Assembly (NCBI GenBank): GCA_012862575.1
Contig: BLSF01000130.1
Location: forward strand, 1 to 44,877
Reading direction: 5' to 3'
DNA: 44,877 bases
DNA from: Parietichytrium sp. I65-24A
Lineage: Eukaryota > Sar > Bigyra > Thraustochytrida > Thraustochytriidae
Within the stretch, counting starts at the first letter, position 1; every line of letters begins with the position of its first letter. Below the pieces are notes generated by a model. That model made no database searches. It worked only from the letters and a program-made list of their open reading frames with translations, and was not told the origin of the DNA. A program made the translations under genes and the position numbers. Positions 30,401-39,805 of the stretch are shown here, piece after piece.

Positions 30401-30984
30401 TTCTCGGCGGCGGACCGCTCCATTACCGACGCACTGAAGAATCCGTGAAGGATAGCGTTGACATGCTCGATGATTTTACTCAAATGCTCGTATGCCTCAA
30501 TGGGGTCCAGCTTGAGCTCGGTGATGAGACGGTCCACTTTGTTAAGCACAAGACAAGGCTGCAACCTCTCTTCCCAAGCCTGGCGGAGCACGGCGTGGGT
30601 CTGAATAGCGACGCCCTCAATGACATCGACCACCACGAGCGCTCCGTCACAGAGCCTCACCGCCGTGGAAACATCTGACGAAAAGTCGACGTGTCCAGGC
30701 GAATCGATCAGGTTGACGAGGTACTCTTTGTTCAGCCTAGGGTGGTCGAAGAGCAGCGAGATCGCGCTCGACTTCATTGTGATGCCACGTTCTTGCTCGT
30801 CCTCCCTGCTATCCATGTACCTCACCGTGCCAGCAAGCCGTTCTGAAATGATTCCATTCGAGCTCACCAAGCAGTCACTGAGCGTCGTTTTCCCATGGTC
30901 CACGTGCGCCAAAATGCAAATATTCCGCACTTGCGTCGTCTGCCTTTGCAACGCCAGAAGTTTTTCCACTGGCACCCCCGGCAT
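27475..30984 (-). CDS. EFL1: Elongation factor-like GTPase 1 (EFL1/Ria1)
   Basis: The 1169-residue EF-2-like GTPase, with SBDS, releases eIF6 from the pre-60S ribosomal subunit in the cytoplasm. The start MPGVPVEKLLALQ fits the family; the frame extends 13 codons upstream. GTPase motifs: AHVDHGKT (26-33), RGITM (66-70), DSPGH (94-98) and NKVD (148-151), with SSNGIISERLAGTVRYMDSR, which is specific to EFL1 rather than EF-2. An acidic insertion follows the G4 region (about 190-220), where EFL1 usually differs from EF-2. A Ser/Arg-rich charged insertion lies at about 820-870. The C-terminus has the family signature of a W-x-x-(I/V)-x-(E/D)-(N/D)-P-F-F/W region, then RKRKGLSTSEKVV and EKQRNLGKKK. 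It is a single exon. Confidence 0.92.
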   Translation of the reverse strand: MPGVPVEKLLALQRQTTQVRNICILAHVDHGKTTLSDCLVSSNGIISERLAGTVRYMDSREDEQERGITMKSSAISLLFDHPRLNKEYLVNLIDSPGHVDFSSDVSTAVRLCDGALVVVDVIEGVAIQTHAVLRQAWEERLQPCLVLNKVDRLITELKLDPIEAYEHLSKIIEHVNAILHGFFSASVMERSAAENEEDGSGVSGAGVTGEDWMLEYDDEEERALSFSPERGNVVFASAVDSWAFRVIDFVPMVSEIVGLPPRKVLKSLWGNFFYNAKTKKIVESKQIETSVTTGQSSRSRPPMFATFILSSIWQVYGATILESKPKKLEKIISTLGLDDKVNKRDVSKGGKLALRAVMHAWLPVTRAVLSMVVKCVPNPGTAQARRVEILWPCDQTAGNLEIEDQLAKTRKSIADCDASGPLVAFVTKIFAVERKLLSAPAISKLEALHQESLKRDSIEGEGANKSEEVQSGAGEENKPQAEFFLAFARVFSGTAREGQPVHVLGPKYIPGNKEKERHSSLISSGIVPMLMMNTDLVALSSVPAGNIVALAGLDRDVLKTATVTDSKIAYSLSKMPSQSAPILRVSLEPENPLEWPQLAQGLRLLNRADAVAEVRVQPNGEHVLGAIGELHLERCVKDLKDRFAKIEIKVSKPIAIFRETIVPYSPEETPLPPPTPKLDVLQLFDAAQELTDAANVVARVEKQPDGDGENDAHEVKKPSIALGKKVFPGGTVVACTADHSIGVVVRSIPLPEVITRAIERLRPQLVRLADASEDAMHAEDNDEDGGIEEEAQKTMQVLARRSSSRRESKSNRRSPSNSIDVTKVDSDKHISAGDGIESIEDVRARVKKELREAFMEAGDEWGEEMFARLLTLGPRGVGCNVLINKSNRKALSRAVPTSILTGSDAIIEEDDDDNDLTDSAGASPQLWEEVVTGILAGFQLACRAGPICEEPLWGVCVLIEDVLMHLPDQQSVAAMRQKKQATVAGQVMSNVRESIRRSIDIHHLHHEHGVQTGSQVRLVEGILSCLLQCHVESHQGDQLGKMYSVLSKRRAKIISEDMWEGTSIFTVEAEIPVVESFNLGYDLRRQTSGAASTPQLVFSHWSVIEENPFFRATTEDELEEFGETGYEESYLAHNLAHKYLQEIRKRKGLSTSEKVVVAAEKQRNLGKKK

Positions 30985-31546
30985 CTTGTCTTCTCCGACT
31001 GCAGCCGTGCAACCCACCACCACCCACGCACGCGCGACTTACTTTGTCGTTTCTAAGAAACGAGAAACGAACGGTCGAGCTCTCCGGCGTTTCCCCTCGC
31101 TTTCGAGAGTCGAAGGAGAGTCGAAGACACGCACAGCTTGAAAGCTTGCGCAAAGAGACCTCGGCACAACCACAGAAGAGCTGTGTTTCGGCAACACACC
31201 AAAGACACCAAAGACACCAAAGACACCAAAGTCATCAAAGTCATGAAAGCACAGTAAGTAGATGTAAGTAGCACAGGGAAAACATCAACATCAACCAACA
31301 AGATATTAGTTCATAGAGCTTCAGATACTGTAGTAGGTAGGTCCGCCCCACCAGTGCACATTGCTACCGCTGGAGGTACGAAAGTGCCAGGACATCTCGA
31401 ACTCTCTGTAGAGAGCACTGGTGTGGAAGGATGCGGGGGATGGTTCGGAAATGTTTAGGATTTTGGTTCGTCGGGATCGGCCAAGGAAAAAAGTCAATGA
31501 CAGCTAAGGTACGGAGGCAAGCGCGGCGGCGAAGCGATGGTCGCCT
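30985..31546. other. Spacer EFL1 / Vti1 with 9-bp repeat
   Basis: This 560-bp region forms the EFL1 promoter side and the 3' side of the SNARE gene. It contains nonamer repeats at 31196-31247. No gene is seen. Confidence 0.5.
31196..31247. repeat. CACCAAAGA nonamer repeat
   Basis: About four copies of the unit CACCAAAGA, followed by two decayed units (TCATCAAAG, TCATGAAAG). It lies 210-265 bp upstream of the EFL1 start. Confidence 0.9.
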
Positions 31547-32332
31547 TTACAGGCCAAAAAACATGGCGTAGAGGAGAAAGAGGAGGACGAAGCCGACGAT
31601 GCCCATGGCGCCATAGGCGAATAGCTTTTTGAACTGCTCATTGCGCTCAAGATTGCGAAGGAGCTGCGTAGCGCGGCCGCTTAAGGAGTTGGTTTCATCT
31701 AGTTTGCGCTTTGTGCTCATGATCGTTGCACGGTTCTGCGAGAGCTGTTCGGACACGCCCGCTACAAGATCAAAAATGTTGTTTGTGTCAATCTTCTTGC
31801 CCGATACCACAATGGAAGATGGGTACAAACTTACCAGCAGTTTCCTCGATTTCCATCATCGTTCGGCGGGAACGCTCGAGGCTTGAGGTGCCTTCCTGCA
31901 TCTTGTTGTTGACCGCCATGAGTCGATCGCGCTGCTCCTGTGCTTCCATGTCAAATCCGCCTCGGCTCAGGAGATTGTTCCTGTCACTCTCCTCCTGTTT
32001 GGATCTAAAAGTTTGCCGTAACAGCTGCATCACGCATAGAACGTCGAATCGTCAAATCAGCGTCATCCAGTACAGCCAACAAACCTTCCAACGTGCACAA
32101 GGCAACTCACCTTGACGTCATCTTTGTACTGCTTCACTTTGGCTTGAAGCGCCTTTCTCGTTGCCGCCTCTTTCGTGCGTGCTTCTGCTTCTAGCTCTTT
32201 AATTGCTTGCTGCGCTTTACCAAACGTAGCTTCTACCTGGTCGGCATCCTGGTCCTCCTCAAGCTGCGTTCTCACCTCCGCCAGCAAGCTCGAGATCTCC
32301 GACTCGAACAACGCCTCCATATCCCCCAGCAT
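31547..32332 (-). CDS. VTI1: Vti1-type Qb-SNARE (3 exons)
   Basis: I join, on the minus strand, 32332-32111, 32024-31835 and 31761-31547, giving 208 residues. Introns are 86 nt (GTGAGT / GATGCAG) and 73 nt (GTAAGT / TTGTAG). The N-terminal three-helix part (1-105) includes KALQAKVKQYKDDVKLLRQTF. The SNARE motif (about 112-178) includes GTSSLERSRRTMMEIEETA and then GVSEQLSQNRATIMSTKRKL. A C-terminal anchor (187-207) ends in GL. The order matches plant and fungal Vti1, which acts in Golgi, endosome and vacuole fusion. Aligned on LSQ-R, the zero-layer residue is Asn147 rather than Gln or Asp. The gene lies head-to-tail behind EFL1 and TMEM107. Confidence 0.85.
31762..31834 (-). other. Vti1 intron 2
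   Basis: 73 nt with GTAAGT donor and a TTTTTGATCTTGTAG acceptor, phase 1. It lies inside the SNARE motif. Reading through it would break the heptads. Confidence 0.85.
32025..32110 (-). other. Vti1 intron 1
   Basis: 86 nt with GTGAGT donor and GATGCAG acceptor, phase 0. Splicing joins DDVK to LLRQTF. Confidence 0.8.
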
Positions 32333-33249
32333 GCCCTTCTGCTCAAACTACACGGCGGGGAGATCCGATGTGTGTAACTTGGACACCGCGAATCCAATCG
32401 CGCAATGGAGCGAGCACCTCTCTCTTCTCTTCTGACTGTTTGTTTTGTATGTATGTTTGTTTGTTTCTTGGTTTGCTGTCAGAGTGTGTCTCACTGACTC
32501 GCCAAAGTCTAAAGTCTCTCTCTTTGTCCATCTTTGTCCTTTGTGTTCGACCACGTGGAATACGTGGAATACTATCTATTTATTTACCAGTAGCTTTTAA
32601 TAGTCACTGCAGTCGAGTCCATTACCACTGGTTTAAGGTTTTTTAAGGTCGCTGTGACAGCGCGGGTAAGGTTTTTTGGGGGGCGCTTAAGTGAATGCGT
32701 ACGTTGTTCAGTCGTTCCGCGAGTCGCCGGAGCGGTCGGAGCATTTATTTTTGAGTTGGTAGGTCGGGTCGGGTTAATGCTCGCAGGTGTAGTTGCCAAG
32801 GCAGAAGCCATGCTTTTATATGTTGGTTGATAAGGGCCATGGCGAAGTGTTTAACCGATACGTGCACAGAATCAGCGATCTCTCTCAACATTCAGAATTC
32901 AGAATTGAGGTCGTGGTGGATCGCTATGGTTTGCAAGTTGAAATAACAAGTTCAATTTCAAACGAATTGCACGGAGGCTTTAAACGCCCCATCTCTTCCC
33001 ACTATTCTGCAGCCAGCCAAGTGTCATTCTATAATAGTTTCAGCCCAGAGGACTCACTAGCGCAAGGTTGTTCTGCAATCGACCCATTTTCGGGCATGCA
33101 TTTCCTCTTTATGAGAACTTCCGTGATGCGAGGATAGAGAGTATATCAAGGTGTATTTTCATGAACATGTATGGTACAGCTGTAAATATGAAGGGAGGCT
33201 CTGTGTTTTGCCGGTGAATGTGAATAACCGGGCTTCCGAAGATGTGAAG
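32333..33249. other. Spacer between Vti1 and TMEM107
   Basis: This 917-bp region contains T/G-rich GTTTGTTT runs near 32450-32470, a repeated CGTGGAATAC near 32563-32573 and an AATTCTG-type repeat (ATTCAGAATTCAGAATT, 32889-32906). Its plus-strand frame of about 110 codons lacks an early ATG, and I do not call it a gene. Confidence 0.5.
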
Positions 33250-33844
33250 CTAGATTCGGATATCGATGCGACGCAAGACACTAGACTTGAGCACCACAAG
33301 GTCGAGCGCGTAGAGTGACGAAGAAACCAGAGGAAACGCGCTGCAGATGGCGAATACTGCGCCAAACGCTTGAATTGGCCAAGCCTGAGATAACATGTAA
33401 AATGTAATCACACTTCCGATCACATGCAATGTTCCGAGCAACAGATTAAATGTAGAGCGCGCAGAAGGATTCCCCAATGTCATTGTGAGGACCTCGGCAA
33501 AGTTGCAGGTCATTGAAGAGGCAATCAGCCACGAATAGTCAAAATCGATATTGAAGTAAGCTTCTCGCAAAGCCGCGTCATCTTCAATTTGCTGCGACCG
33601 CAGGGACGACGCGAGATTGTAATACTGGACATTTGGCAAACGACATCAAAGACAATGTAGAGGTAAGTCTTCTCCGATCTTTCGATCCCGCTTCGCGCAA
33701 CGTTCAAGCAGCCCTCGACCCCCGAGCAACCCACACTCCTCGACTCACCTTTTGATCGTATAAAACCAAAGTCAAACAGATCTGAACGAAGAGCGCCATA
33801 AACCGGAACAGCAAGCTTTTCGCGCCAGCAGATGCGCCCGCCAT
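33250..33844 (-). CDS. TMEM107: TMEM107-like ciliary transition-zone protein (2 exons)
   Basis: I join, on the minus strand, 33844-33749 and 33624-33250 (124-nt intron, GTGAGT donor, TGTCCAG acceptor, phase 0), giving 156 residues. The four-helix membrane protein fits TMEM107, which organises the ciliary transition zone. Seen: a first membrane segment in exon 1 (SLLFRFMALFVQICLTLVLY), an acidic lumenal loop (QQIEDDAALREAYFN), a second segment, then SARSTFNLLLGTLHVIGSVI and FAICSAFPLVSSSLYAL, which parallel the vertebrate protein's ISIGAH and FVFCSALPAV regions. The human protein is 140 residues. Exon 2 has no ATG of its own at its 5' side, so exon 1 is needed. Confidence 0.75.
33625..33748 (-). 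other. TMEM107 intron
   Basis: 124 nt, GTGAGT donor, TGTCCAG acceptor, phase 0. It joins the first membrane segment to the rest of the protein. Confidence 0.7.
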
Positions 33845-34409
33845 GGTCGCGGTATACCCGGCCTTTCTGCCTCAATTTCCCTGCTCCGTCTTGCGAGGAC
33901 GCCTGTCAACGCCTTCGTCCTCTGCTGCGAATTGCCTTTCGCAGGTTACATCATGTAGGTCACAAGAAATGACCGTTTCGCTCTACCATTCCGAGTTACC
34001 CCTCTTAAGAATCTAATAAGAATAGGTATTCACCTGCGACCGATAATTAAAGAGCGACATTAGCAGCCCAGACGTAAGAGTTATGGAGAAATGGAACCAG
34101 CCTGTCTGAGCAAAGCATCGAAGTATCTTTGAGCAAATTGGAGCGCCAGAGTGTTGAGATGGGGCCCTGGATGAGAAACGAAGCTGAGAAACAGAGCACA
34201 GGTCAGACACAGCTCGATGAGTATTCTTTTGCCTCTAAAGAGTTGATGTCGAAATGTGGCGCCATGATGATTGACACGTAAGACTTGATCAAGGCGTGTT
34301 CGCAGCGGTGGAGACATGGCCGGGAGCGAAATCTAGGTTTTCGGATATGGGGAAGTGGATGTAAAGAGAGTCAATTTAATGTTGGTTATATAGGTCAGGG
34401 TTTTCTGGT
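33845..34409. other. Spacer with a possible small membrane ORF
   Basis: This 565-bp region lies between TMEM107 and the third acidic gene. A minus-strand frame with ATG at 34317 and stop at 34081 (78 residues) has one hydrophobic stretch (ILIELCLTCALFLSFVS). I recognise no family and cannot say whether it is expressed. Confidence 0.3.
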
Positions 34410-34700
34410 TTACTCGTCGTCTTCGTCGTCGAAGTCGTTGTCGTCGTCCTCTTCGACCTCACCGTACTGCTCGAGTTCTTGCTGCTCTTCCTCCTCCTCG
34501 TCGTCTTCCTCCTGGTCCTGTTCCTCAACCTCGTCGTTGTCGTCGGACACTACTGCCTGGGCTGGCTTGCAGCAAGAGTCATTTCCGCACTCCTCCAACT
34601 CCTCGTCGTCATTCGCAGGGGCAACCTCTTCGACCTCGAGCGGGACCTTCACGTTCTCGCTCTCGGTGGCCTGGGATGGGTACTGAATGTGGGATGCCAT
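34410..34700 (-). CDS. Small highly acidic protein, diverged paralogue
   Basis: The gene encodes 96 residues starting MASHIQYPSQATESENVKVP. The first 20 residues clearly match the window-end copies (MASHI-YP and NVKVP are shared). The remainder diverges but keeps the plan of a Glu/Val-rich middle and an Asp/Glu tail. A small Cys-containing insert (ECGNDSCCKP) is unique to this copy. Codon choice again favours preferred codons. The open frame has three extra codons before this ATG, which has the same AAAATGGC-type context as the other copies. This copy shows that the family is older than the recent end duplication. The function is unknown. Confidence 0.75.
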   Translation of the reverse strand: MASHIQYPSQATESENVKVPLEVEEVAPANDDEELEECGNDSCCKPAQAVVSDDNDEVEEQDQEEDDEEEEEQQELEQYGEVEEDDDNDFDDEDDE

Positions 34701-36466
34701 TTTTCTCAAAGGTTCTGGTTTTAAGCTTACAGATTGACTTCGTCCGGATGTACGCTTGAGTTTGGGGTCTGCTCATCTCCTTTTCTCGTGCAGTCGAACC
34801 CTTGTGGAGGGGGCTTGTCTTCACGATTCCCCTCCCTCGAAAAATCCTCTTGCCGGGTTGACCAGCACTGCACTACGCGAACTATGTCGCCACATAAGCC
34901 AAGACGCTCGATGTATCCGCAGTCAGTGGCGGCACTGGGGGATACTTGGGCATTGGGATCAGCGACAAGAGACCAAACACTGACTGTGAGGAAATGCAGC
35001 GGTGCAAGTGACTCGATGGTTTTCACTGTGTACAGTATCCACCCGTCACGCCACGCGATTGTCCATTCAAAGATGATGACGGACGGATCAGTTCAGATGA
35101 TGATCGACCATGCATCCCTCCATTTCAAACTAGTCCCTTTTGTGCTCACGGGCACACACATGGCCAGCGTGAGGTGCCACATGGTGCCACGCTCTCACGG
35201 ATACTGGCTGGTAAAGTAGCAAGCATTGCAAGCATAATTCGTCTGCGTTCCAGGGTGTGAGTGTGCATCGCAGGCATGCCGGGAGAGCAGCTGCAATGGC
35301 AATATCTGCTCTGAGCACTTCCCTTCCTCATAAGGTGCGCTGTAAGTGCATTACCAGCGCAGAATGGAGCGAAATGTCGGCCGCCGATCCTATCGCTAGG
35401 TCAGCGCGACCCATCGGAGAACATGTCATGTTGAGTGTTGTACTAGTAAGCTTTCGGGCGAGTGGATTGACTTGATGGCGATTACTTGAGCTCGATGTGG
35501 AAGTGTCAAGCTCAGCTTCTTGACTGTGAGTTCAAAGCTGTGTCGATTTCAGAACAGCAAAGTCGATGAGATGAAGAAACCTCGCCGAGAGTCTTGAGAT
35601 ACAAAAGCGTTATGAGTTGCGGCGCAGCAGAAAGTTTCGAGCAATGGGCAAACCAAGCAATCCTGCTCTCCAAATCATTTGCTGTCCTGCTTACTCCGGT
35701 ACTCGGTACTGTAGATGAGCAGAACACGCAGCGGCACCTGCTTCGAATTAATTCTTCCAGACTACTTCGAATTCGCTCTTCCAGAACGTAGCAGAGAAGA
35801 ACTGTGTGCTTCGAGCCATTGTCGAGACATGCCTGGTCGCTCCTGTTGTACGGACGGTGAGTTGGTACAGCACTCTGACTTACAAAGGAACACTTTGTTT
35901 GGGATTTGTTAAAATGCCATTGCGCACCATGGGCATGGTTGACAATCCGCCCGCCCAAAAGTCTCGCGGGTACGAGAACTCATGGATGGCTCCGTTGTAG
36001 CCATTAAAACGTCATTTCGTGAGGTGTTCGCGAGGATTGAACTCTTCGGCTGGTTTTCGAAAAACGTGCCGGTGCTCTACAAACAAACTTCAACTCATCG
36101 TAGAGATGTTTAGCCCTCCCTGCGAACCCCACCTTCCGATAGGGTTTGTTTACGCTGCACTTCGTGGCTTGCTCCCTGCGTTCCGGCTCGGAACCCGAAA
36201 CTCTTTCCTCGAAGGGCCCTGACTGGGATGAAGATGTGTACCGGTGCCGGTACCATACCCCCATCTAATTTGACTAGGCATGAACGCCGAGAAATTCGGG
36301 AGGCGAAGTCGTCGCAAATGAAGCTGGCCGGGCGCGCGCAAGTGCTTGGTGCGTATTCGCGGAAGGATCAAATTCATCACAAATGGGGTCTAGCGCAGAG
36401 GGTATTACCGTGTTTTCACAGCGGAGGCGAACGACAGCGAGCAGCTGAAGCCCCTGCCATAGTGGG
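34701..36466. other. Gene-poor region before the decayed gene
   Basis: About 1.8 kb with only chance-length frames and no early ATG. An inverted repeat GTACCGG-TG-CCGGTAC lies at 36238-36253. A hydrophilic frame from 36279 (HERREIREAKSSQMKLAGRA) may be the 5' remainder of the decayed gene that follows. Confidence 0.4.
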
Positions 36467-38172
36467 ATGGTGTTTGCAAAAAAGCTCTTCACGGCACTGG
36501 AAAACTTATCTGGCACAAGTTTCGAGTGGAAAAGCGAGGACGCAGACCAAGGTCAACTGATTACCATTGATTGAGTCCTTGCCGGCCGGGTGGTGCTCTA
36601 CAGGGATGGATCCGTGTTTCGGCGCATGCCGGTTACCAATTTTATTCAGGTCTATGCTTACTCTTGCTCAGAAGCTGACCCTCAAGGTGGTTTACGGCGC
36701 CCAAACGAGGCTCTGCAAAATCTGGCAGTGAAACTTGCGAAGGACGCCAGACGCTACAAAGAGGCAAAGGCCACGGCAACTCTGGCGAAAAAAAAAGGAG
36801 GCAGAAGGATTTGGAGAGGAAGCGAGTCTCTATGAGCATCAAATACAGAGGAGTGGGGGGTTGGCAAGACGGACGAGACACGTTCACGGAGTCATTGGAA
36901 AAGCAGTATGCCAGTATGCTTGAGCGCCGAGCAATGGCGCAAGACGAGCTAGAGAAGCTTCAATTTGAATGAGAAATTGCTTTGATTCTGTTGACGCTGT
37001 TGCCCATTTCTTCTCCGAATATTTGAAGGTGAACGTGAATGGACGAACTCTGCGCCGATGGCTAGATAAAGGTATAAACCCTCGAGGACGACCAGCCGTA
37101 ATGGCTCCAGATGCAGAAAGAACCTAAATTCCGCCCAACAGAGGCAAGAGAGCGTGGAGCGTCAGAAAGCTTTGGACGAATGGTCCTCGTTCGTTGCAGA
37201 TCCCATGGCGTTTGCTCATGAGAAAGGACCCAAAGCTGTCAGATCCATCAACGAGTATCTCACGGCCATTGAAGCCGTGCATGAAAGGGAGAACACGTCT
37301 TTTACGGAGATTGTGAGAAAGCGCGCACGAGTGATGAAGAATGAGCTGGATGAGGAGGTTTTGAGGGAAACCCTCCGCTTAGAGAAGGAGATGCTTTCCG
37401 CTCTAAGATCGAGTGGACACAGAAAAATAGTTGACCTCCTTGAGAAGCCTACATTATTGTGGAACATGCACAAGCAGGAGAATGGGCAGTTGCGGTCAAT
37501 GGCTGCAGAGTCGCGGGAGATTGTGCAGTGTGACAGGGCTCATAAGGAGGAAGAGGCGCGCAAAAAGCAGCGGATTGCTGTCGCAATGAGACTGCTAGAT
37601 GACATCAAGAACGCAACTCGTGATGAGTTTGGAGGCATTTTGGCACCCCAAGAACCAATATCAACGGTTGGTATCATCGGTTGATCTCGTCGACGTACCA
37701 GGATACAATCTGCAGCCATTGCTTGACCAAATCTCCATGGCTGAAACGAAGACTGACGAAGGGCGGGCCCACAAGCAGCGGAAGCCACGCCGAAACGACC
37801 AAACTGCCACATGCAAGCTCAGAGTCTGTGCATGACGTCGCCAGAAATGATGGCTCACTTCAGGGCAGCCGAAGAGAATCGTCGGAAGAGGACGGAAGAG
37901 AAAGAAGGCGAGCGAGCGAGCGAAGAAGTCAAACAAGCTCGAACAGCAAAAAACCAAGCTTGATGCGCTCGTCGTCTCACTGTTTCAGAGGTGAAAGAGT
38001 GAGGACGCTCGCAAGGTGCTACAATTGATGACAAACGTCAACCCAGACGATGATAAGGCCGAGATCTTTCAAACTTTGCAGCTGAAGTTCAATGAATTCA
38101 AAGATGCTGCCTTTTATTTTCGGTCAAATTTTTTACTCGAGTTTTCCGTAGCATTCTTACGAAGATCAAATT
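36467..38172 (+). pseudogene. Decayed gene with HTH-like segment
   Basis: Protein-like stretches run on in the plus direction but change frame repeatedly. Segment 1 starts at 36467 and carries an in-frame TGA at 36572. Segment 2 runs from 36575 to an A9 run (36788-36796), where one extra A would restore the helical continuation to TGA 36970. Segment 3 (36969-37127) has LKVNVNGRTLRRWLDKGINP and GRPAVMAPDAE, an HTH-plus-GRP arrangement as in pogo/CENP-B-type DNA-binding proteins. Segment 4 (37118-37684) is long, helical and charged. Then come frames with VPGYNLQPLLDQ, TSPEMMAHFRAAEENRRKR and a tail after TGA 37992. No DDE catalytic domain is seen. It is probably a degraded mobile-element-related gene; family assignment is weak. 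Confidence 0.6.
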
Positions 38173-38258
38173 AGATGGGGTATTGTATGGTATTGTAATG
38201 TTTTGTACCACCAAACAGCTTGTCCGGCTGGTTTGCGAGATTCAATTTGCGGGGGTTC

Positions 38259-38472
38259 TCACTCATCGCCTGCTTGTGGAAGCAGTTCTGGGGGCGAGAG
38301 GTTACGAAGTTGCCACGCTGCGTCACACTTGATCACTTGGCTTCCTTTGCTGGGGTAAATATAAATAGCCTATCTCTCACCTAACCTTCAGCTTCTCCGC
38401 AACAATCTCTGGCTCGCAAGAAGCTACGAGCCCAACTGCGGAATCACCGGCGTTTGCCGGCAGCGCAGCCAT
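38259..38472 (-). CDS. Possible small gene with a 31-nt intron
   Basis: An ATG at 38472 opens MAALPANAGDSAVGLVASCE and reaches a GTGAGA donor at 38380. Splicing to a TTTACCCCAG acceptor (exon from 38349) would continue with SKGSQVIKCDAAWQLRNLSP to a stop at 38259, about 60 residues in all. The proposed intron is far shorter than the others here (73-124 nt), so this is doubtful. I recognise no family. Confidence 0.2.
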
Positions 38473-39544
38473 GTCGTTCAGCGATGGACGGTTCGCCGCT
38501 GGAGCACGCGTTCCACATTTTGGACCCACGCAGGCGCAAAGGCGCAACACCAGTTTTTCCCTTTCAGTTTTTAGCTTTGCCGTAAGTTCAGCAACGGTGA
38601 ACGATGTATGGCTTATCGTTGGTTCCACCGAGAGAAACAAAATAGAACTGGACGTTTTTGCATGGCCAACAACGTCCACAATGGATCGAGCGCCAGCAGA
38701 TTCAGACGGACGGGAGGAACTGGAAAGTCCTGACAACGGAACGACTTGCGCATGTTGCTTGCGCTGTACACCAATAGCGCACTGGCCCGCAGCGGCACTC
38801 GGAATGGCTCACATGCACAAATCGACCACTTCGGGGAATCCCCCCATCAAACTTTGCTGATCAGCTGCGGGAGGGAGTGACAATTGCTTTGTGCAAAAAC
38901 ATCGCGATATCGGAACGGAACGATTTTTCTGGCCGGTTTCGGCTTTACTCCAATTCGAAATGAACTGCACGGTGACGGGTCTTCGAGTGCCGGTGCCGGT
39001 ACCGGTACTCAGCTCCACAACTTTTATATAACATAAAACTGCTCAATGACATTTAATTGTTTTGTGCTCCATCGCCAATCGAGGCGGTCTTCTTCTTCGT
39101 TTGGACCCATCCGAGTCTGACGTGTCTCACATGTCTAGTAGCTAGAGAGGGAAACTTGCGTCCGTTGCGAATCAACAATAAACTCCAAGGCCAACCAAAG
39201 GCACGTCCAATCGTGCCGGTGCTGACTGTCAAGCACGAAGGCGACTGGGGAGCACTTTGACTCGGTGAACAAACTTTGGAAATCTCGAGAAGCAGAAGCA
39301 GAAAACGAACAAATGTGTAAGAGTTTTTCAATCCGTTAGCATCGAGCGTCGGCTATAAAAATCTTGTCCCTTACGAAAGGACAAAACTATCCTTACAGTT
39401 TAAAATAATCTTAGTCATTACGACATCCTCTCTTCATTGTAAAGTAAGACTCCTATCGCTGGATAGTATTGTCTATTTAGCTCTTGCACTACAACTTGGA
39501 GAAGAAACTGTTGGAAAAACAGCGCTGGAGAACAAATTTTCTCG

Positions 39545-39805
39545 ATGGATGAAAAGCGCCTCGAAATGAAAGCGCTTTTGTTCTTTCAATATAGTATTTC
39601 AGCCCTTGTGTCGGCCGGCCAGCTCTGCAAGATGGCTCTGGTCTCTCGCGATCATGGCAATGATCTACTTTTAAAAACTATTTCAAAAAGTGTCGCCCTT
39701 GAAATCTTTGGACCGCAGCATTTTATTGACTGTGAGTCACAGATCCCAGACGAAGGATGGCCCAAGCTGCGAACTTTCCAAAATCAATCTTTCAAGTTGA
39801 GATGA
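39545..39805 (+). CDS. Short F-box-like ORF, possibly truncated
   Basis: The 86-residue frame begins with an ATG. A segment LVSAGQLCKMALVSRDHGND followed by a hydrophobic helix resembles the second half of an F-box (leucine-rich, then L-ALVSR). The usual Pro-rich first F-box part is weak, and no substrate-recognition repeats follow. Another frame continues from 39757 for about 65 codons with protein-like composition, then a pyrimidine-rich stretch ending in CAG at 39968, so an intron or a frameshift is possible. This may be a fragment of a decayed F-box gene. Confidence 0.3.
   Translation: MDEKRLEMKALLFFQYSISALVSAGQLCKMALVSRDHGNDLLLKTISKSVALEIFGPQHFIDCESQIPDEGWPKLRTFQNQSFKLR

Noticed and set aside
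32793-33137. 114-codon plus-strand frame downstream of the Vti1 start
   Set aside because: It has no early ATG, no motif, and lies over an AATTCTG-type repeat.
34734-35219. 161-codon plus-strand frame beside the third acidic gene
   Set aside because: It starts without ATG and has no recognisable family. Short overlapping frames exist on the other strand as well.
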